Origin: Magnolia sinica
Taxonomy: Eukaryota; Streptophyta; Magnoliopsida; Magnoliales; Magnoliaceae
Direction: 5' to 3'
NCBI RefSeq assembly: GCF_029962835.1
Contig: NC_080574.1
Span: 24,650,001-24,714,000 of the forward strand
Length of the DNA stretch: 64,000 nucleotides
How positions within the stretch are numbered: the stretch's first letter is position 1; each line of letters starts with the position of its first letter. Position numbers and translations under genes: made by a program. Below the pieces are notes generated by a model, which saw only the letters and a program-made list of their open reading frames with translations, did not search any database and was not told the origin of the DNA. Shown one piece after another: positions 22,901 to 34,076 of the stretch.

Positions 22901-25900
22901 AACAGAGCAGATAACCATCCCTTCCACCAGAGTAGTTGTTTCACTCGCAACCTAGAGTTAAATCCAAATGGACCCTAAAACACTCCACTTCTATACGTAA
23001 TTTAGAGCGTGGTCCATGAATATTGTGTTGCTCCGGAAATGGCTTTGGAGGTTCAGGATGGGGGCTTTGGAAAGAGGTGGTTCAAAGCAAATACAGATCC
23101 ACGATTGGGGGTTAGTGGACTAGGGATTCTTCAGCTTACAGAGCATCAATTTTGTGGAAAGGAGTCTCTTTTCTGAAGATAGCTTTCTTGGGCGGGGAAG
23201 GCATCTCAGTGGCAACAGTGAAAAAATCAGACTTTGGGAAAATGTGTGGGTGGGATCCTCACTGTAAAAAGATGAATTCCTTAGTATCTTCCGTTTGGCC
23301 CTGGATTTGTCCGTTATGGTAGTTGATAGATACTCCCGAATAGGAGACTCGGTCATTTAGGAACCCCCATGTAGACGGTTTCTTCGTGATGAGAAAGTCA
23401 AGGACTACGTGGCACACCTTGAGCGCATCCACTTTTTCACCCTGGTCTTATCTGAACTGGACAAGATGATGTGGAAGGTTGACAAATCGGGGTAGTTCAT
23501 GGTCAAGTCCTTTTACTCCCTTGTGAGAGGGGATAATCGTCAAAGAGAGGTGGGAAGCACAAGTTTTGTTTGGTTCTACAATATCCCTCCAAAGATAGCG
23601 GCGTTCAGATGGCTGGTTGGTAGGAAGAAAGTTCTAACCATTGACAATCTTTGGAAAAGAGCTATGGTGATCCCAAAGATCTGTAGCTTGTGTATGCAAA
23701 ATGAGGACTTAGTGGACCACTTTTTTCTGCATTGCCCTTTTCTGGGCCTGATTTGGGCAGATACGTTGAGTCGATTTCTCATGATGTGGTCCACCCCGAC
23801 ATTGGTGGACTATTTGTTATATGCTTGGAATGGGGTGAGCCTAGGGACCAATAAGGAAAATGCTTTGGAGAATGGCTTTGCTCACAATTTGGTGGGCTGT
23901 TTAGGATGACAGAAATGCAAGGTGCTTCAATAATTCTAGCAAGTTGGTGGAAGGAATCTCCCAAAGAGCTAGAGGGTTGATCATTGAATGGGCTTGTAGT
24001 GTTTAAAAATTAAAGGGTTGTAATCTGGACTTTCTTGGGTAATTTCAGGTCGCTCTCTCAGCCCTTCTTGTTGTTTCTGCTCCTTTCTGTTTGTTCTTTA
24101 ATAAAAATTTCTTGTCTTCTCTCCCAAAAAAAAAAAAGTTTAGAGCGTGATAAGATCCTAATAACCAAAAGCTTGGAAGGGAAACACGATTTGATTAGAA
24201 CACAGAAGCAGTCCATTAGGTATGTTTTTCAGTGACCAAAGACTTAAATGGTTTCATGACCATTAAGTGTCAAAAGGATTTCAACTCTTGATGTATTGTG
24301 AATTAGAATAATGCCCAAATTCAAAACCTTTTGGAGATGACGCATGCACGACAACTCCTGTTGCTTTCATGGTTCCTTGAGGGAAAAATAGAACTGCTGC
24401 AATTATAATGTCAATGGAGATATGCTTTATGGATATTCAAATTGTGCAACTTTATGCTCGAAGGGATTTCATCATTCCATGAGAGGGTTGAAGGATTAAC
24501 GTGCCTGGCATCAATCAAAACTGAAAGTCACTCTTAAGAAAGGAAATGAAGGTTGTAAAACTGAAACGAACCTCCAGTGTAATCTATCAAGCTCAGTTAG
24601 GATGGAAAGTTGAATTGTAACCAGGGTCCACAAAGCCTCACCATGGTGATGGTGTTCTTAGGAACGAAGAAAGAAAAAGACCAATTACCATAGTTAAGTA
24701 AAACTTAGGTCAAAGATCGAAACACAGCTACGGCTAGGGATCTTTTAGATAGGATTTCAAGATTTGGCTCATCAGACATGGGCCGTCAATCAGGATTTTG
24801 GAAAGTGGCATTTAGGATTGAAAAGGACTTAGGTGGATGTAGGGAAATTGGGGATGGATCATGTAGTCGTTTCTGGTAGGACACATGATGTGACAACAAA
24901 GCCCTAAGGCATTATGACAGTGTCCTAAGACAAGTCCATTCCAAGTTGTACCAAGTGGTTCCCGCAAGAGAGCTCGTGATTTCACTAGTTTTCATTAGTA
25001 TAGGGGATCTTGTGGATTCTGGTATATGAGAGGGACCTAAATGATGAAGAGATTGAACACTTCCAAAATCTTATGGAGCTATTGAATATGTGGAAATCGA
25101 GTTCAAGGGAGGGAGATGAACAGAGTTGGAATATGGTCAGTTTCCATCCACCAATAACTTGTATTAGAGGGCTACAGGCAACTACCCTAGTAGAACACAT
25201 TTGGAATAATCCAGGATTTCCCCCGGTGATTGTATTGATTGGTTAGTTGTGAAGGATAAAAAGCTCACCATCAATCCTTTGAGAGGCCAAAATACGTTCA
25301 TATTAATGTTTGTATTTTATGCCTTTAGAAAAAGGAATTGATGGAACACTTCCATTTCGGAGGCACTTGGCAGAGATTTTCAGCACTGGTTAGGAGTGAG
25401 TTGGTTCAAGTTGAAGGCTCTAAAATGGCAAGGGAAAGGCCCAAAAGGATGCAAAAGGAGATTGTAAGAAAGACTTGGGGACCTATGATTTAACTATGGA
25501 TATGGTCAGTGATAGAGTGGAATGGCGGAATGGGATTCGATTCCTGACCCCAATTAGTTGGGATAAGTATTAGATGATTATGACCTAGCAGAGATTTTCC
25601 GACCTGTTTGGGATAGTACAGGTGATGTCGGGGGTAATTGTAGCGTGATTGAGGCTTTTTCATGCATGGCATGAAGGCTATAAGGGAAAAAGGAGATGAC
25701 TTTGTGTCATCTTGCCCTACTAGCTGGGCCACAATCAATATGGAAAGGACACAGCAAATGACACTCTGCAAGAACTTACCCTTTGAAGAGCTAGTGGTAG
25801 AATAGTCAACTGGACCGTGGCCTTTAAGGTCCTTGAGGACATTGCCAGGTACAGAAAAGAGCAAACAGGAGAAAATTGGGAGGAGGGTTTTTCCTTGTAC

Positions 25901-26344
25901 TGTGATAGATATTTCCTATCATCTAAGTCTTTGCCCCTTCTTCTTTGGGTTTGTCTTGCATTGTTTTCTTTCTAATAAAATGGTTGTTAGCTTACCCAAA
26001 AAAAAAAAAAAAACCACCATATGTATTAGGCAATGAGGACCAGCCTGGGATCATGGAGATCATCGCAAATAATCGATGAGATGTTTGACTTGTCTATTGA
26101 TTTAGAAGATTCTCACAGACATTGGTCAATAAGATGAAGAGGATTCTTTCAGTCACAGGTTTGTCTATCAATTACTAATACATGAAAAGGAAACAATTAT
26201 TAAAGAAAAATCACGTTTTGTACTTAGAAGATATTTCTAACCTGTTTCAGAAATGAATTTTCTACAGCAGAATCTATGAAGAACAGAACATGGGAGTTCA
26301 CATTTTCTTCAATCTCAACCAAAATTTCATGCATGCTCAATACT
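19772..26344 (-). CDS. Candidate multi-exon gene, function unknown
   Basis: Three exon-like segments on the minus strand look coding. Segment 26242-26344 (acceptor CTGTATAG, donor GTTAGAAAT) encodes MHEILVEIEENVNSHV and onward to SFLKQ. Segment 24572-24636 (donor GTTCG) joins it in phase and encodes ALWTLVTIQLSILTELDRL. Segment 19772-19968 (acceptor TTGGCCTGCAG) ends with a stop after INAVDPHEIV. A purine-rich segment ending at a GTAAGAGG donor (26432) may be a 5' UTR exon. At least one further exon is needed between 24.5 and 20 kb to keep the frame, and I could not find it. I recognise no family. Introns would hold two L1 tails, one RTE tail and a nested TIR element. Whether these belong to one gene is inferred. 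Confidence 0.35.
20681..20787. mobile_element. 107-bp PIF/Harbinger-like MITE
   Basis: Ends GGTTGTGCTTGGTT and AACTAAACACAACA are inverted repeats, flanked by TAA on both sides (20678-20680 and 20788-20790). Confidence 0.65.
21008..21670 (+). mobile_element. Lone LTR, Gypsy-like wording
   Basis: Starts TGATGTAGAACATG and ends CATCCCTGCGTCA; exact 5-bp duplications ATGTA flank it at 21003-21007 and 21671-21675. The 3' part (CTCGTGGATTCGAGAAG, GACGGTGATCAACC) resembles the R-U5 part of plant Gypsy LTRs. No internal region remains. Confidence 0.75.
21829..23011. other. Spacer or intron sequence, no certain gene
   Basis: A 62-codon open frame at 22450-22638 on the minus strand is unassigned. 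An AAAATAAAAAATAAAAT run lies near 22820. Nothing else is recognised. Confidence 0.3.
23012..24138 (+). mobile_element. 5'-truncated L1-type LINE
   Basis: The 11-bp word TTTAGAGCGTG occurs just before (23001-23011) and just after (24139-24149) the element, and an A tail lies at 24126-24137. The frame at 23499-23909 encodes the zinc-binding segment found downstream of reverse transcriptase in plant L1s (IPPKIAAFRWLV..., CSLCMQNEDLVDHFFLHC). Only the 3' 1.1 kb is present; upstream of 23499 the coding remnant is not continuous. Dead on arrival by truncation. Confidence 0.85.
24572..24636 (-). other. Probable exon of the candidate gene
   Basis: 65 bases after a GGTGAG acceptor, open as ALWTLVTIQLSILTELDRL plus four residues, ending TGGAG before GTTCGT. 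It joins 26242-26344 in phase. Confidence 0.35.
24800..26013 (+). mobile_element. Second L1-type LINE tail
   Basis: A coding remnant near 25010-25150 (ERDLNDEEIEHFQNLMELL) matches the L1 segment before the zinc-binding domain. The 3' end (TTTCTTTCTAATAAAATGG then A16 at 25998-26013) resembles the tail of the LINE at 23012-24138. The left end is uncertain and I found no target duplication. It is split by an RTE tail at 25382-25587. Confidence 0.7.
25382..25587 (+). mobile_element. RTE-type LINE 3' tail inserted in the L1
   Basis: Flanked by a perfect 12-bp duplication GCAGAGATTTTC (25370-25381 and 25588-25599). The coding end (ARERPKRMQKEIVRKTWG, then SDRVEWRNG) and the tail CCCCAATTAGTTGGGATAAG are typical of plant RTE elements. 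Only about 206 bp inserted. Confidence 0.8.
26242..26344 (-). other. Probable first coding exon of the candidate gene
   Basis: 103 bases between TATAG and GTTAG, open for 34 codons with an ATG at the fourth; rich in Glu and hydrophobic residues. Confidence 0.35.
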
Positions 26345-26890
26345 CTATACAGTTCATTAAAAACAATAATACTAAAATTAACCAAAACATGAAGATTATT
26401 GATTTCAATTTTGATGAAAGATCCCTCTTACCTCTATTTCTCTCTCCTCTTCTTCTTCTTTTTCTTCTTTAATCTCGCCGTTTCTAGAAAATTCAAGTCC
26501 ATCCAGGCACGATCAGCAATACATTGAATTCGCACATTCCTAACCATAATCACCCAAATAAAGCCCACAAACATCACACACACACAAAAAACACCTAAAC
26601 TTGAAAGAATGGTCCAAATAATATGAGAAACGGAATAAGAATGGCTATTTATAACTAGAAATTTGAACCCACTTATTCATATTTCATACATAAAAATAAA
26701 AAATAAAAATCATATCTTCCTAATCCAAATTATCAAAATTAAAGCTACAAAGACATGTAAAACCCAGAATTTTTATTTATTCAACAACCAAATGGAATTG
26801 TATAACACAGTAAAACCATCCATGGAAAACATAAAAGAGAGATCCGGCCAGACCAGCATCCAACACCCACAAAGCCGAATTCTTCCCATT

Positions 26891-27349
26891 CTAAGAATCC
26901 GATACAATGTCTTTACAATTGAACCCGCATCCGCACTGCGGGCAATCCAAGAAATTCGAAAGTGGGAAAGATGCCGAGAGCGGGCCCACGTAGAAATCAA
27001 GCTCCCCATTGCCTGTGCTCACTTCGGTGATGCCCATCCACACAAAGAGCACTTTCACACTAACCCCTTTCAGATTCCTCAAGGACCCAAAGCTCACTTT
27101 CCCTGTAATCTTCCTCCCATAGCTCAAAGAATACCCTCCTTCCACCCCAAATTTACATTCTCCATCCAGATAGACCTCAAAGCTGCCATCTGTATTCAAG
27201 ACATAGCTTCTTACACCTTGTGGAAGGATGCCTCTTGGGAAGTTGAATTTCTCAAGCATCTCATAGGCAGTTGCGCCTTGTTCTTGGGAAGATGTCATGG
27301 AAAGGCAGGAGATGAGGCAAAACACAAAAAGCGTTTTGGAGATCTGCAT
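26891..27349 (-). CDS. DUF538 family secreted protein
   Basis: A single-exon 152-residue protein. Residues 1 to about 22 (MQISKTLFVFCLISCLSMTS) form a signal peptide. The rest is a full DUF538 domain: TAYEMLEKFNFPRGILPQGV, then VYLDGECKF, a GKVSFGSLRNLKGVSVKVLF segment, and the closing CPQCGCGFNC motif. DUF538 proteins are plant-specific, small and usually secreted; their role is unclear, with proposed links to stress and cell-wall or lipid binding. The ATG at 27349 is preferred over upstream in-frame ATGs up to 27565 because it places the signal peptide at the N terminus and gives the usual family length. The frame is intact. Confidence 0.92.
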   Translation of the reverse strand: MQISKTLFVFCLISCLSMTSSQEQGATAYEMLEKFNFPRGILPQGVRSYVLNTDGSFEVYLDGECKFGVEGGYSLSYGRKITGKVSFGSLRNLKGVSVKVLFVWMGITEVSTGNGELDFYVGPLSASFPLSNFLDCPQCGCGFNCKDIVSDS

Positions 27350-27729
27350 GATTGGGAGATGGGTTTTCAAGGATAGAGGTTTTTTTGGATTGAAAGATAG
27401 GAAGGTTTGAAATGGGAGTTTTCTTGACGGAATTGCTTTCTCGGGGGAGTCTTGAGGTGCCCGAAAGCTGAAAGAAGATAAGGAAAGGTGCTTGCTCATG
27501 ACATGTGCTGTGATGAGCTGCATGTCTACGAGGAATAGGAATGCTGCGTTCAGCCTCATTGACAAGACAGATGGGACACTGTGATGGACGGTAGGATGTA
27601 GCGTACGCGTGGCACGCCCAGAGATGTACCGTCGCTCTTACGTTACGGTGGGACGGCAAGCGAATTGCATGGTGTGCCACACGGAATCGGATTGGCTACT
27701 CCCCCTGCCACCAGCCCGGTGGCCGATGG
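27350..27729. other. 5' flank of the DUF538 gene
   Basis: The frame stays open for 72 codons upstream of the chosen ATG; I treat this as leader. I could not pick a TATA box with confidence. Confidence 0.35.
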
Positions 27730-28168
27730 TCGGTGCTCTGTGGGCCCCACCATGATGTATGTGTTTTATCCATTTCGTTCATCCACTTTTACAGATCATT
27801 TTAGGCTTAATTCCAAAAATAACAGGGATATAAATCTCAGGTGGACCACACCACAGGAAAACAATAGTGATTGGATATCCACTGTTAAAATCCTCCTGAG
27901 GTCCACTGTACTGTTTATTTGACATCCAATCTATTGACTAGGTCATACAGACCCAGATGAAGGGAAAAAACAAAAATCATCTTCATCCAAAACTTTTATG
28001 GTCCCAAAAAAGTTTTTAATGGCCGATGTTCATTCAACACTGTTTCCTGTAATGTGGTCCACTTGAGATTGGGATACACCCATTTTTAGTCTCATATGTT
28101 AAAATGATCTATAAAAATAGATGTACGTCGTGGATGAAACACATACAGAATGGTGGGTCCCACATAGG
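27730..28168. mobile_element. MITE family M copy
   Basis: Starts CTCTGTGGGCCCCACCATGA and ends with ACATACAGAATGGTGGGTCC, near-complementary ends, 440 bp. It lies about 380 bp upstream of the DUF538 start codon. Confidence 0.7.
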
Positions 28169-28186
28169 CTGGTGGCACACACCAAC

Positions 28187-28560
28187 TTCCGTCGTGTTGA
28201 CGTCACACAGTTCTCTTGGCCACGATGATCTATGTATTATATCCACACCGTCCATCCATTATTTTAGAGATGGCCCAAAAAATAGGTAGGTCGATTACTC
28301 AATTGGACCACACCATAGAAAGCAGTGGGGATTGAACATTATAAAGAGGGTGGATGGAAAGTAAACATCATGTGGGCCTTAGAAAGGTTTCGAACTCCAC
28401 TATTTTTTTGTGGTGTGGTCCACTTGAACTTTGGATTTTTCGCAGATGCTGGGCCCGCCCATGCGTTAAACTGATTTCTCAAAATGGATGGACAGTGTGA
28501 ATATGATGCACGTATCATCGTGGACCCGCATGATTTAGTGATGTCAACACACACAGACTT
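28187..28560. mobile_element. MITE family M copy with longer inverted ends
   Basis: The left arm GTGTTGACGTCACACAG and the right arm TAGTGATGTCAACACAC pair, so the inverted ends reach about 40 bases here. Confidence 0.65.
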
Positions 28561-28739
28561 CGGTGCTGTCACACCACGCAACCCACGTCCTTCTAAAATC
28601 CACGCCGTCCGCCAGTTTCGCCGGATCGTGTCAAAAAATGGGTAGAGATTCAGATTCGAATAAAGATGAATGAGACACGAGACCGCGACGAGCGAAAACC
28701 GGACCGCGTACTGAGTTACTCAGTATGCTTTTATCGAAC

Positions 28740-28831
28740 TAACGTAGGTGGCTTATCCACGCCATCCATCCAATTTTCCAACTTGATAGTTGACCCTAAA
28801 ATTGAAGCATATCCAAAGCTAAATTAAATCA
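28740..28831. mobile_element. Left part of an M MITE split by Copia element 2
   Basis: TTATCCACGCCATCCATCC to AAGCTAAATTAAATCA is the first fifth of an M copy; it resumes at 32552 with ACCATAACACAAAGAACAG. Confidence 0.6.
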
Positions 28832-29391
28832 TGTTGAAAAAGATGTCTTAAATCTGTATTTTCACACTGCTCAATCAGTCGAGGGTTCACTCGACTCAAA
28901 GTCAAGCAAGAGATATCCGGGCCGCTCGACCGGTCGAAAAGGTCCTTTGACTAGTTAAAGTCTTGGCTCAACTAATCAAAGTCCTAGCTCGACTAGTCGA
29001 GGGTTATGCAAATTCTGCGCGATGGACTGCGTAAATTTGAGGCGGTTTCGCAAAGGTGCAGAAGGGTTGTTTCCTAAACTATAAATAGGGATTCCTAAGG
29101 CTATTCTAAAATTATTCTTAAGCTTTCTAAAGGGATTTCAAGGGTTCCTAAAAGAGTTTTAGGGTATTTAAAGGGTGTAGCAAGAGTGATATTCAAGGTT
29201 GTTCGAATCGGATAAGTCTTTTCTCTTTATAATTTGTATTTTCATAATGGAATTTTATCGCTTTATGTCGTGGTTTTTTCCTACAAAGGTTTTCCACGTT
29301 AAATTTTTGTGTTCTCTTGCGTTTGCTTGGTGCTCTTAGATTGCTATCCTAGATCTAGATCTGTGTGATTCCGCAGCATAAATCCCCAACA
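28832..29391 (+). repeat. 5' LTR of Copia element 2
   Basis: 560 bp, TGTTGAAAAAGATG to AATCCCCAACA. A TATA-like CTATAAATAGGG lies near 29080. The first half holds several copies of the palindromic word CTCGACTAGTCGAG and variants. Confidence 0.85.
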
Positions 29392-31985
29392 AGTGGTATC
29401 AGAGCAATCGTTGGGGCACAGATCTGAATCTGAGAGATCAGTAATAATGGGAAGCACTAAGTGTGAGATTGAGAAGTACTCGGGGGAAAAATAATTTTGA
29501 GTTATGGAATATTAAGATGATCAGTTCCTTAATCAAGCAAGGCGAATATGGTGCTTTTGAGGAGCGAAAGTCTACTATGACTGATGATGGATGGAATACT
29601 TTTGATAAGAAAGCTTTATCATCGATCTGTTTATGTCTCATGGATGAGGCTCTCTACAATGTCATAAGGGAGAAAACTGCGGCTAAATTGTGGGCGAAGT
29701 TAGAGGATGTCTATGCAAAAAAATCCTCTGAAAATCTCCTACACTTAAAGCGGCAGTGGTATAACTTCAAGATGGCGGATGGTGGAGATTTGGAGACTCA
29801 CATTAGCAACTTTAATAAATTAGTTTGCAAATTGCTGGATATGGATGAAGTAATGAAAAATGAAGAACATGTATGTATGTTGCTGAATTCTCTTCTGCCG
29901 TCGTATGAGTCATTCAAAGACACAATGTGCACCACGAATAAAACCCTGAGTGTTGACACCGTTATCTCAACCCTTCAAGGGAATGATATGAGAAAACTTA
30001 ACGTCGACATGTGGATATCTTCTGATGCATCATTTACAGGGGGTAGGAATTCTGAACAAGGTACATGTTCTTCAGGTTCTAGATCCAAATTCAAGGGCAA
30101 GGGCAAAGGAAAGGTAAAGTGCTGAAATTGTGGAAAGGAATGACATATGAAGAAAGATTGTGAAAATATTATCGAAGAGAGAAGATTATGAGGCTTCGTA
30201 CAGGGAGGCTAATGCTGCCACGTCAGATGGATCGAGTGGATGTGATGGTTATGTTTTGTCTGTGTTTATGATCAGACGGACATACGATGATCGTAAGGAC
30301 GAATAGACGCTAGACACAAGGGCATCTTTTCACATGATTCCTCATCGGAGTTGGTTCACCAACTATAGGGAGTGCGATGGTGGACAAGTATTTATGGGCA
30401 ATGACAGTGCCTGTAATATCATGGCTGTTGTTACGGTGCGTGTCAAGATGTTTGATGGGACAGCATACCCTGACTGAGGTGAGGCACGTTCCTGACATGA
30501 AAAAAGTCTGATTTCTCTCGGTGCACTCGAGGCTATATGGTGCATGTTTACAGGTATTGATAGTGCTCTTAAGGTATCTAAGGGGGCACGGGTAATTATG
30601 AAAGCGCAACGACTTAGTAACATGTACAGGTTGATCGTAAGCACTTCAAAAGGTGGAGCTGCAATTGTTGTAGCGGATTCCACCTCTGTACGTGTGTGAC
30701 ATGTTGGGCATGGCCACATGAGCGGACAAGATAGGAAGGCTGAGACGCGCAGACAAGGACACAGAGCAGGTGGAGCAGCCACCTATGAGAAGAATCACAC
30801 GGCATAATCGCAGGATATCGACGAAGTACATGGACGACTTCAATATCGCAGGGGATTCATCTTCTATTCAGATGGCTCTAGATGAGCCTGGTGTTGAGAA
30901 GTTGAAGATGACTATGGGCGATATGATGGACTTGTTATACCAGACTGATATATGGGAGCTGGTGGAGTTTCCAGTGGGCCGGAAAGCGATTGGATGTAGG
31001 TGAATCTTTAGGAGGATACAACATAGATACATGGTAAATTTGGTGATGAAGGATTATGCTCAGAGAGAAAGGATTGACTTCTCAGAGATATTCGCGCCGA
31101 CGGTATAACAGGCGTCTATTAGGGCGTTGGTTGGCCAATGTGATCTTGAGCTGGAATGATGGATGTGAAGTATACACTTCCACAAGGGAAAGTGAAGAGC
31201 AAATCTACATGAAGCAACCAGAGCGGTTCGAAGTTAAAGGGACCGAGAAGAAGAGTTTGCAGGATGTTGTGGTACAACCTGTCGCCTAGGCAGTGGTTTG
31301 ATTCCTTCATGGTGAGTTAGGAATTATATGTTGATAACATATAAATCGCTAGTTATGACATGTCTGAAATCAATGTACTGAAGACTCAGTTAAGTGGGAC
31401 ATTCAGGATGAAGGATCGAGGGGCTAAAAAGATGGTTCTCGGCATTGAGACTGAAAGAGGAGTAGGCTTTGATTATCTCAGGTAGAATACCTTGGGTAAG
31501 TATTGATCAAGGATGTGATGGACCAGGCAAAGTCGGAGAGCGTTCCCTACGTGTCTCTCCTCAAATTTTTCTCAGTATATGTCCAAAAACAGATGAGGAA
31601 AAGCAGGATATATCTCATAAGCCTTATTCGAATGCGGTTGGCAGTGTATGCCATGGTCTGTATTAGACTGGTTATTTCACAAGCTATCGGTGTTGTGAGC
31701 AAATACCCCGACAAGCAATATTGGGTAGTAATGAGATGGTAAGAAGACTACATCTTTCCTTTTAAGAAGACATGAGCAAAGATGGTTGGGCACGTTGATT
31801 CTAATCCGAGGGACATACTCTCTTAGATCATTCTTGTAGAGAAGTTCAAGGTCTATGAAACTTCTCTGAGCTTGGCGATGGAGGAAAAGAAGGACGGAGT
31901 GTGTACGAGAAGCTATGATATAATGAAGAGATAAGAGAAGAGGTCAGGAAGCTACACGGTTGAAGATTGAAGATAAGGTGGAGAT

Positions 31986-32551
31986 TGGTGAAAAGGATGT
32001 CTTAAATCTGTATTTTTGCGCTGCTCGACCGGTCGAGGGCTTGGCTCGACCAGTCGAGGGTCCACTCGACTGGTTGAGGCCCGCTTTACTCAAAGTCCGA
32101 CGAGCGTTGTCCAGGCCATTCGACTAGTCAAGGGTCAGGCTCGACTAGTCGAGGGTTACAGAGATTCTGCCTGGATTTTGTGCGGATTGCGTAAATTTGA
32201 TGTGGTTTTCCAAAGGCACGGAAGGGATGGTTCCTAAACTATAAATAGGAGTCCCTAGGGCTATTCTAAAATTATTCTAAGGCTTTCTAAAGGGTTTCCA
32301 AGGGTTCCTAAAAGGGTTTTTGAGTTTCTAAATGGTGTAACAAGGGTGATATTCGAGGTTGTTCGAATCGGGTAAGTCCTTTCTCTTTATAATTTCTATT
32401 TTCATAATGGAATTCTGTCGTTTTGTGCCATGGTTTTTTCCCGCAAGAGTTTTCCACGTTAAATCTTTGTGTTCTCTTGTGTTTGCTTGGTGCTCTTGAA
32501 TTGCTATCCTAGATCTATATCTATGTAATTCTGCAGCACAAATCTCTAACA
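31986..32551 (+). repeat. 3' LTR of Copia element 2
   Basis: 566 bp, TGGTGAAAAGGATG to AATCTCTAACA, aligned along its length with 28832-29391. Confidence 0.85.
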
Positions 32552-32900
32552 GACCATAACACAAAGAACAGTTGGAATGATGATTTTCATCATTCAAACC
32601 TTTTTAGGGCCCACAGTAATGTTTATTTTTAATACAACTTGTTCAAGAGATTATACAAACATGAATAAAGGGAAAACAGGAAAAAAAAATCAGCTTAATT
32701 CAAAACTTATATAGCCCATGAAATTTTCCAATGCTAGACGTTCAATTCACACCGTTTCTTACTATGTGATCCCATTAAGATTTGAATATGCTTGTTTTTT
32801 TTTTTCTGCTCAAGCCATAAAATTTTCTAATAAAATAAATGGATAGTGTGGAAAAAATAAATAAATTACTGTAGGCCTTAGAGAGTTTTCTCAGTACACT
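32552..32900. mobile_element. Right part of the M MITE split by Copia element 2
   Basis: Continues the M order after the insertion: TTTTTAGGGCCCACAGTAAT, GTTCAAGAGATTATACAAAC, then CAATTCACACCGTTTC. Confidence 0.55.
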
Positions 32901-32904
32901 TAAA

Positions 32905-33050
32905 AGGGCCCAATCCCTGACTGTAGAGCATGTGATGTGTCATGTGTGTACCTTACGTCCATCCATTTTGACAGCTCTCTATAATCTAAAAAATGAAATA
33001 AATCCAAATCTCAAATAGACCATACCACAAGAAAGATGTGATTGAGTACC
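32905..33050. mobile_element. Left part of an M MITE split by a lone LTR
   Basis: CATCCATTTTGACAG to GATTGAGTACC; the element resumes at 34077 with GAACCCACAACTAAAAAGC. Confidence 0.6.
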
Positions 33051-34076
33051 TGTTGATTATAAATGGTTTTTAAAATAATAAAAATGAAAATTCAAAATTT
33101 TCAAAATTTTGGGATTTTTTTGCCAAAATGCTTTTTGAATTTTTGAATTAAAAAGTGCGGTGTGTGTGCTTTGTCCCACATTGGAAATGAGAAGAAAAAT
33201 TTTGTGGTTTATATGTGGACTTATGAAGAGTATTCTTACTTGGAGTTTTTGGAGGAGGTGATGCTCGGGTTGCGTGTTCCAGTGCGTAGCACTGGAACAC
33301 ACGCATGCACGCGCGCTCGGGCTCGGGCACGGGCACGGGCGTGGGCATGGGCGTGGGCAGTGAGGCAATTTGGCTGTAGTGGCGCTAGATGGCGCACTTT
33401 GCACTTCGCACGTGCGCATCGTGTGCGATGGGTCCGGTCTGGTCTATGTGCAGTGGGTTTGAAATGGTCTGAGTTTTATAGAAGACTGAGAACGGTTGGA
33501 TCATAAATCCGAAACGTTCAGCAGTTTCTAAAAACGACTCTCTGCCTTGAAATCCAAACGTTTTGAAAACGGACGGACCATGATGATCTAACGGTTAGAT
33601 CCTTTGTCCGATGACCAGAAACGGCTGGAGTTAATGATCAACGGTCAGAAATGTAATCCAAACGTTCCGAACAATTGATAACAGTCTAGCAACGGTCCAC
33701 TACCTGATACCTATATAAACTGGACCATTCCAGTCCAATTTCATCGTCTCAACACACCAGCTCTCCTATCAAATCAGATACAATCCATAGCTCTATTCTA
33801 AAATACTTTGAACATCTCCACCATCTGAGTCTGCCAGAAGAAATCAATTGCGTTAAAATTATTCCACAATGGACCTATTGTGATTGCTGCACGCTGGATC
33901 TAGATAAGGCTTGTCTTATCCTGAAAGTAATTTGCCTGTAACCCATCAGCAGTTGACAAGGGGGGGAATTACGCTTTAAGACTAGCGTATTTTATATGTG
34001 ATTCAGCTTAGTGAAATATTTTATTTTTGATTTATTTTTTAATATTTTCAGTGTATCCAATCATTTATTACCAACG
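33051..34076 (+). mobile_element. Lone Copia-type LTR, 1.03 kb
   Basis: Starts TGTTGATTATAAATGG and ends TTATTACCAACG, with near-matching flanks GTACC (33046-33050) and GAACC (34077-34081). It contains TTTGTCCCACATTGG and a TATA box (CTATATAAACTGG, about 33711). The end word CCAACG and the TCCCACATTGG word are shared with the LTR of Copia element 3, so the two are relatives. No internal region. Confidence 0.7.
33299..33362 (+). repeat. GC-rich GGGCAC/GGGCGT hexamer run in the lone LTR
   Basis: About ten units of six bases (CTCGGG, CACGGG, CGTGGG variants) follow a short inverted repeat (CCAGTGCGTAGCACTGG). Confidence 0.7.

Larger units (their letters stand above)
28832..32551 (+). mobile_element. 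Copia LTR retrotransposon 2, internally reduced and broken
   Basis: LTRs at 28832-29391 and 31986-32551 begin TG and end AACA. The primer site TGGTATCAGAGC follows at 29394. A gag-like frame lies at 29463-30125, with a zinc-knuckle remnant after it; short reverse transcriptase remnants lie near 30.9-31.5 kb. At 3.7 kb it is shorter than an intact Copia element and is broken at many places. The 5-bp flanks no longer match well, and the LTRs differ at many sites, so it is old. Confidence 0.85.

Noticed and set aside
26041-26093. Possible extra exon after the 26242-26344 exon
   Set aside because: It is open but breaks the phase with the next exon, lacks a good donor, and a direct 26242-to-24636 join fits better.
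26663-27376. 237-codon plus-strand frame
   Set aside because: It is antisense to the DUF538 gene, whose minus-strand frame has a clear domain and signal peptide.
33057-33506. Arg/Ala-rich and Pro-rich frames on both strands
   Set aside because: They come from the GGGCAC/GGGCGT hexamer run in a lone LTR.
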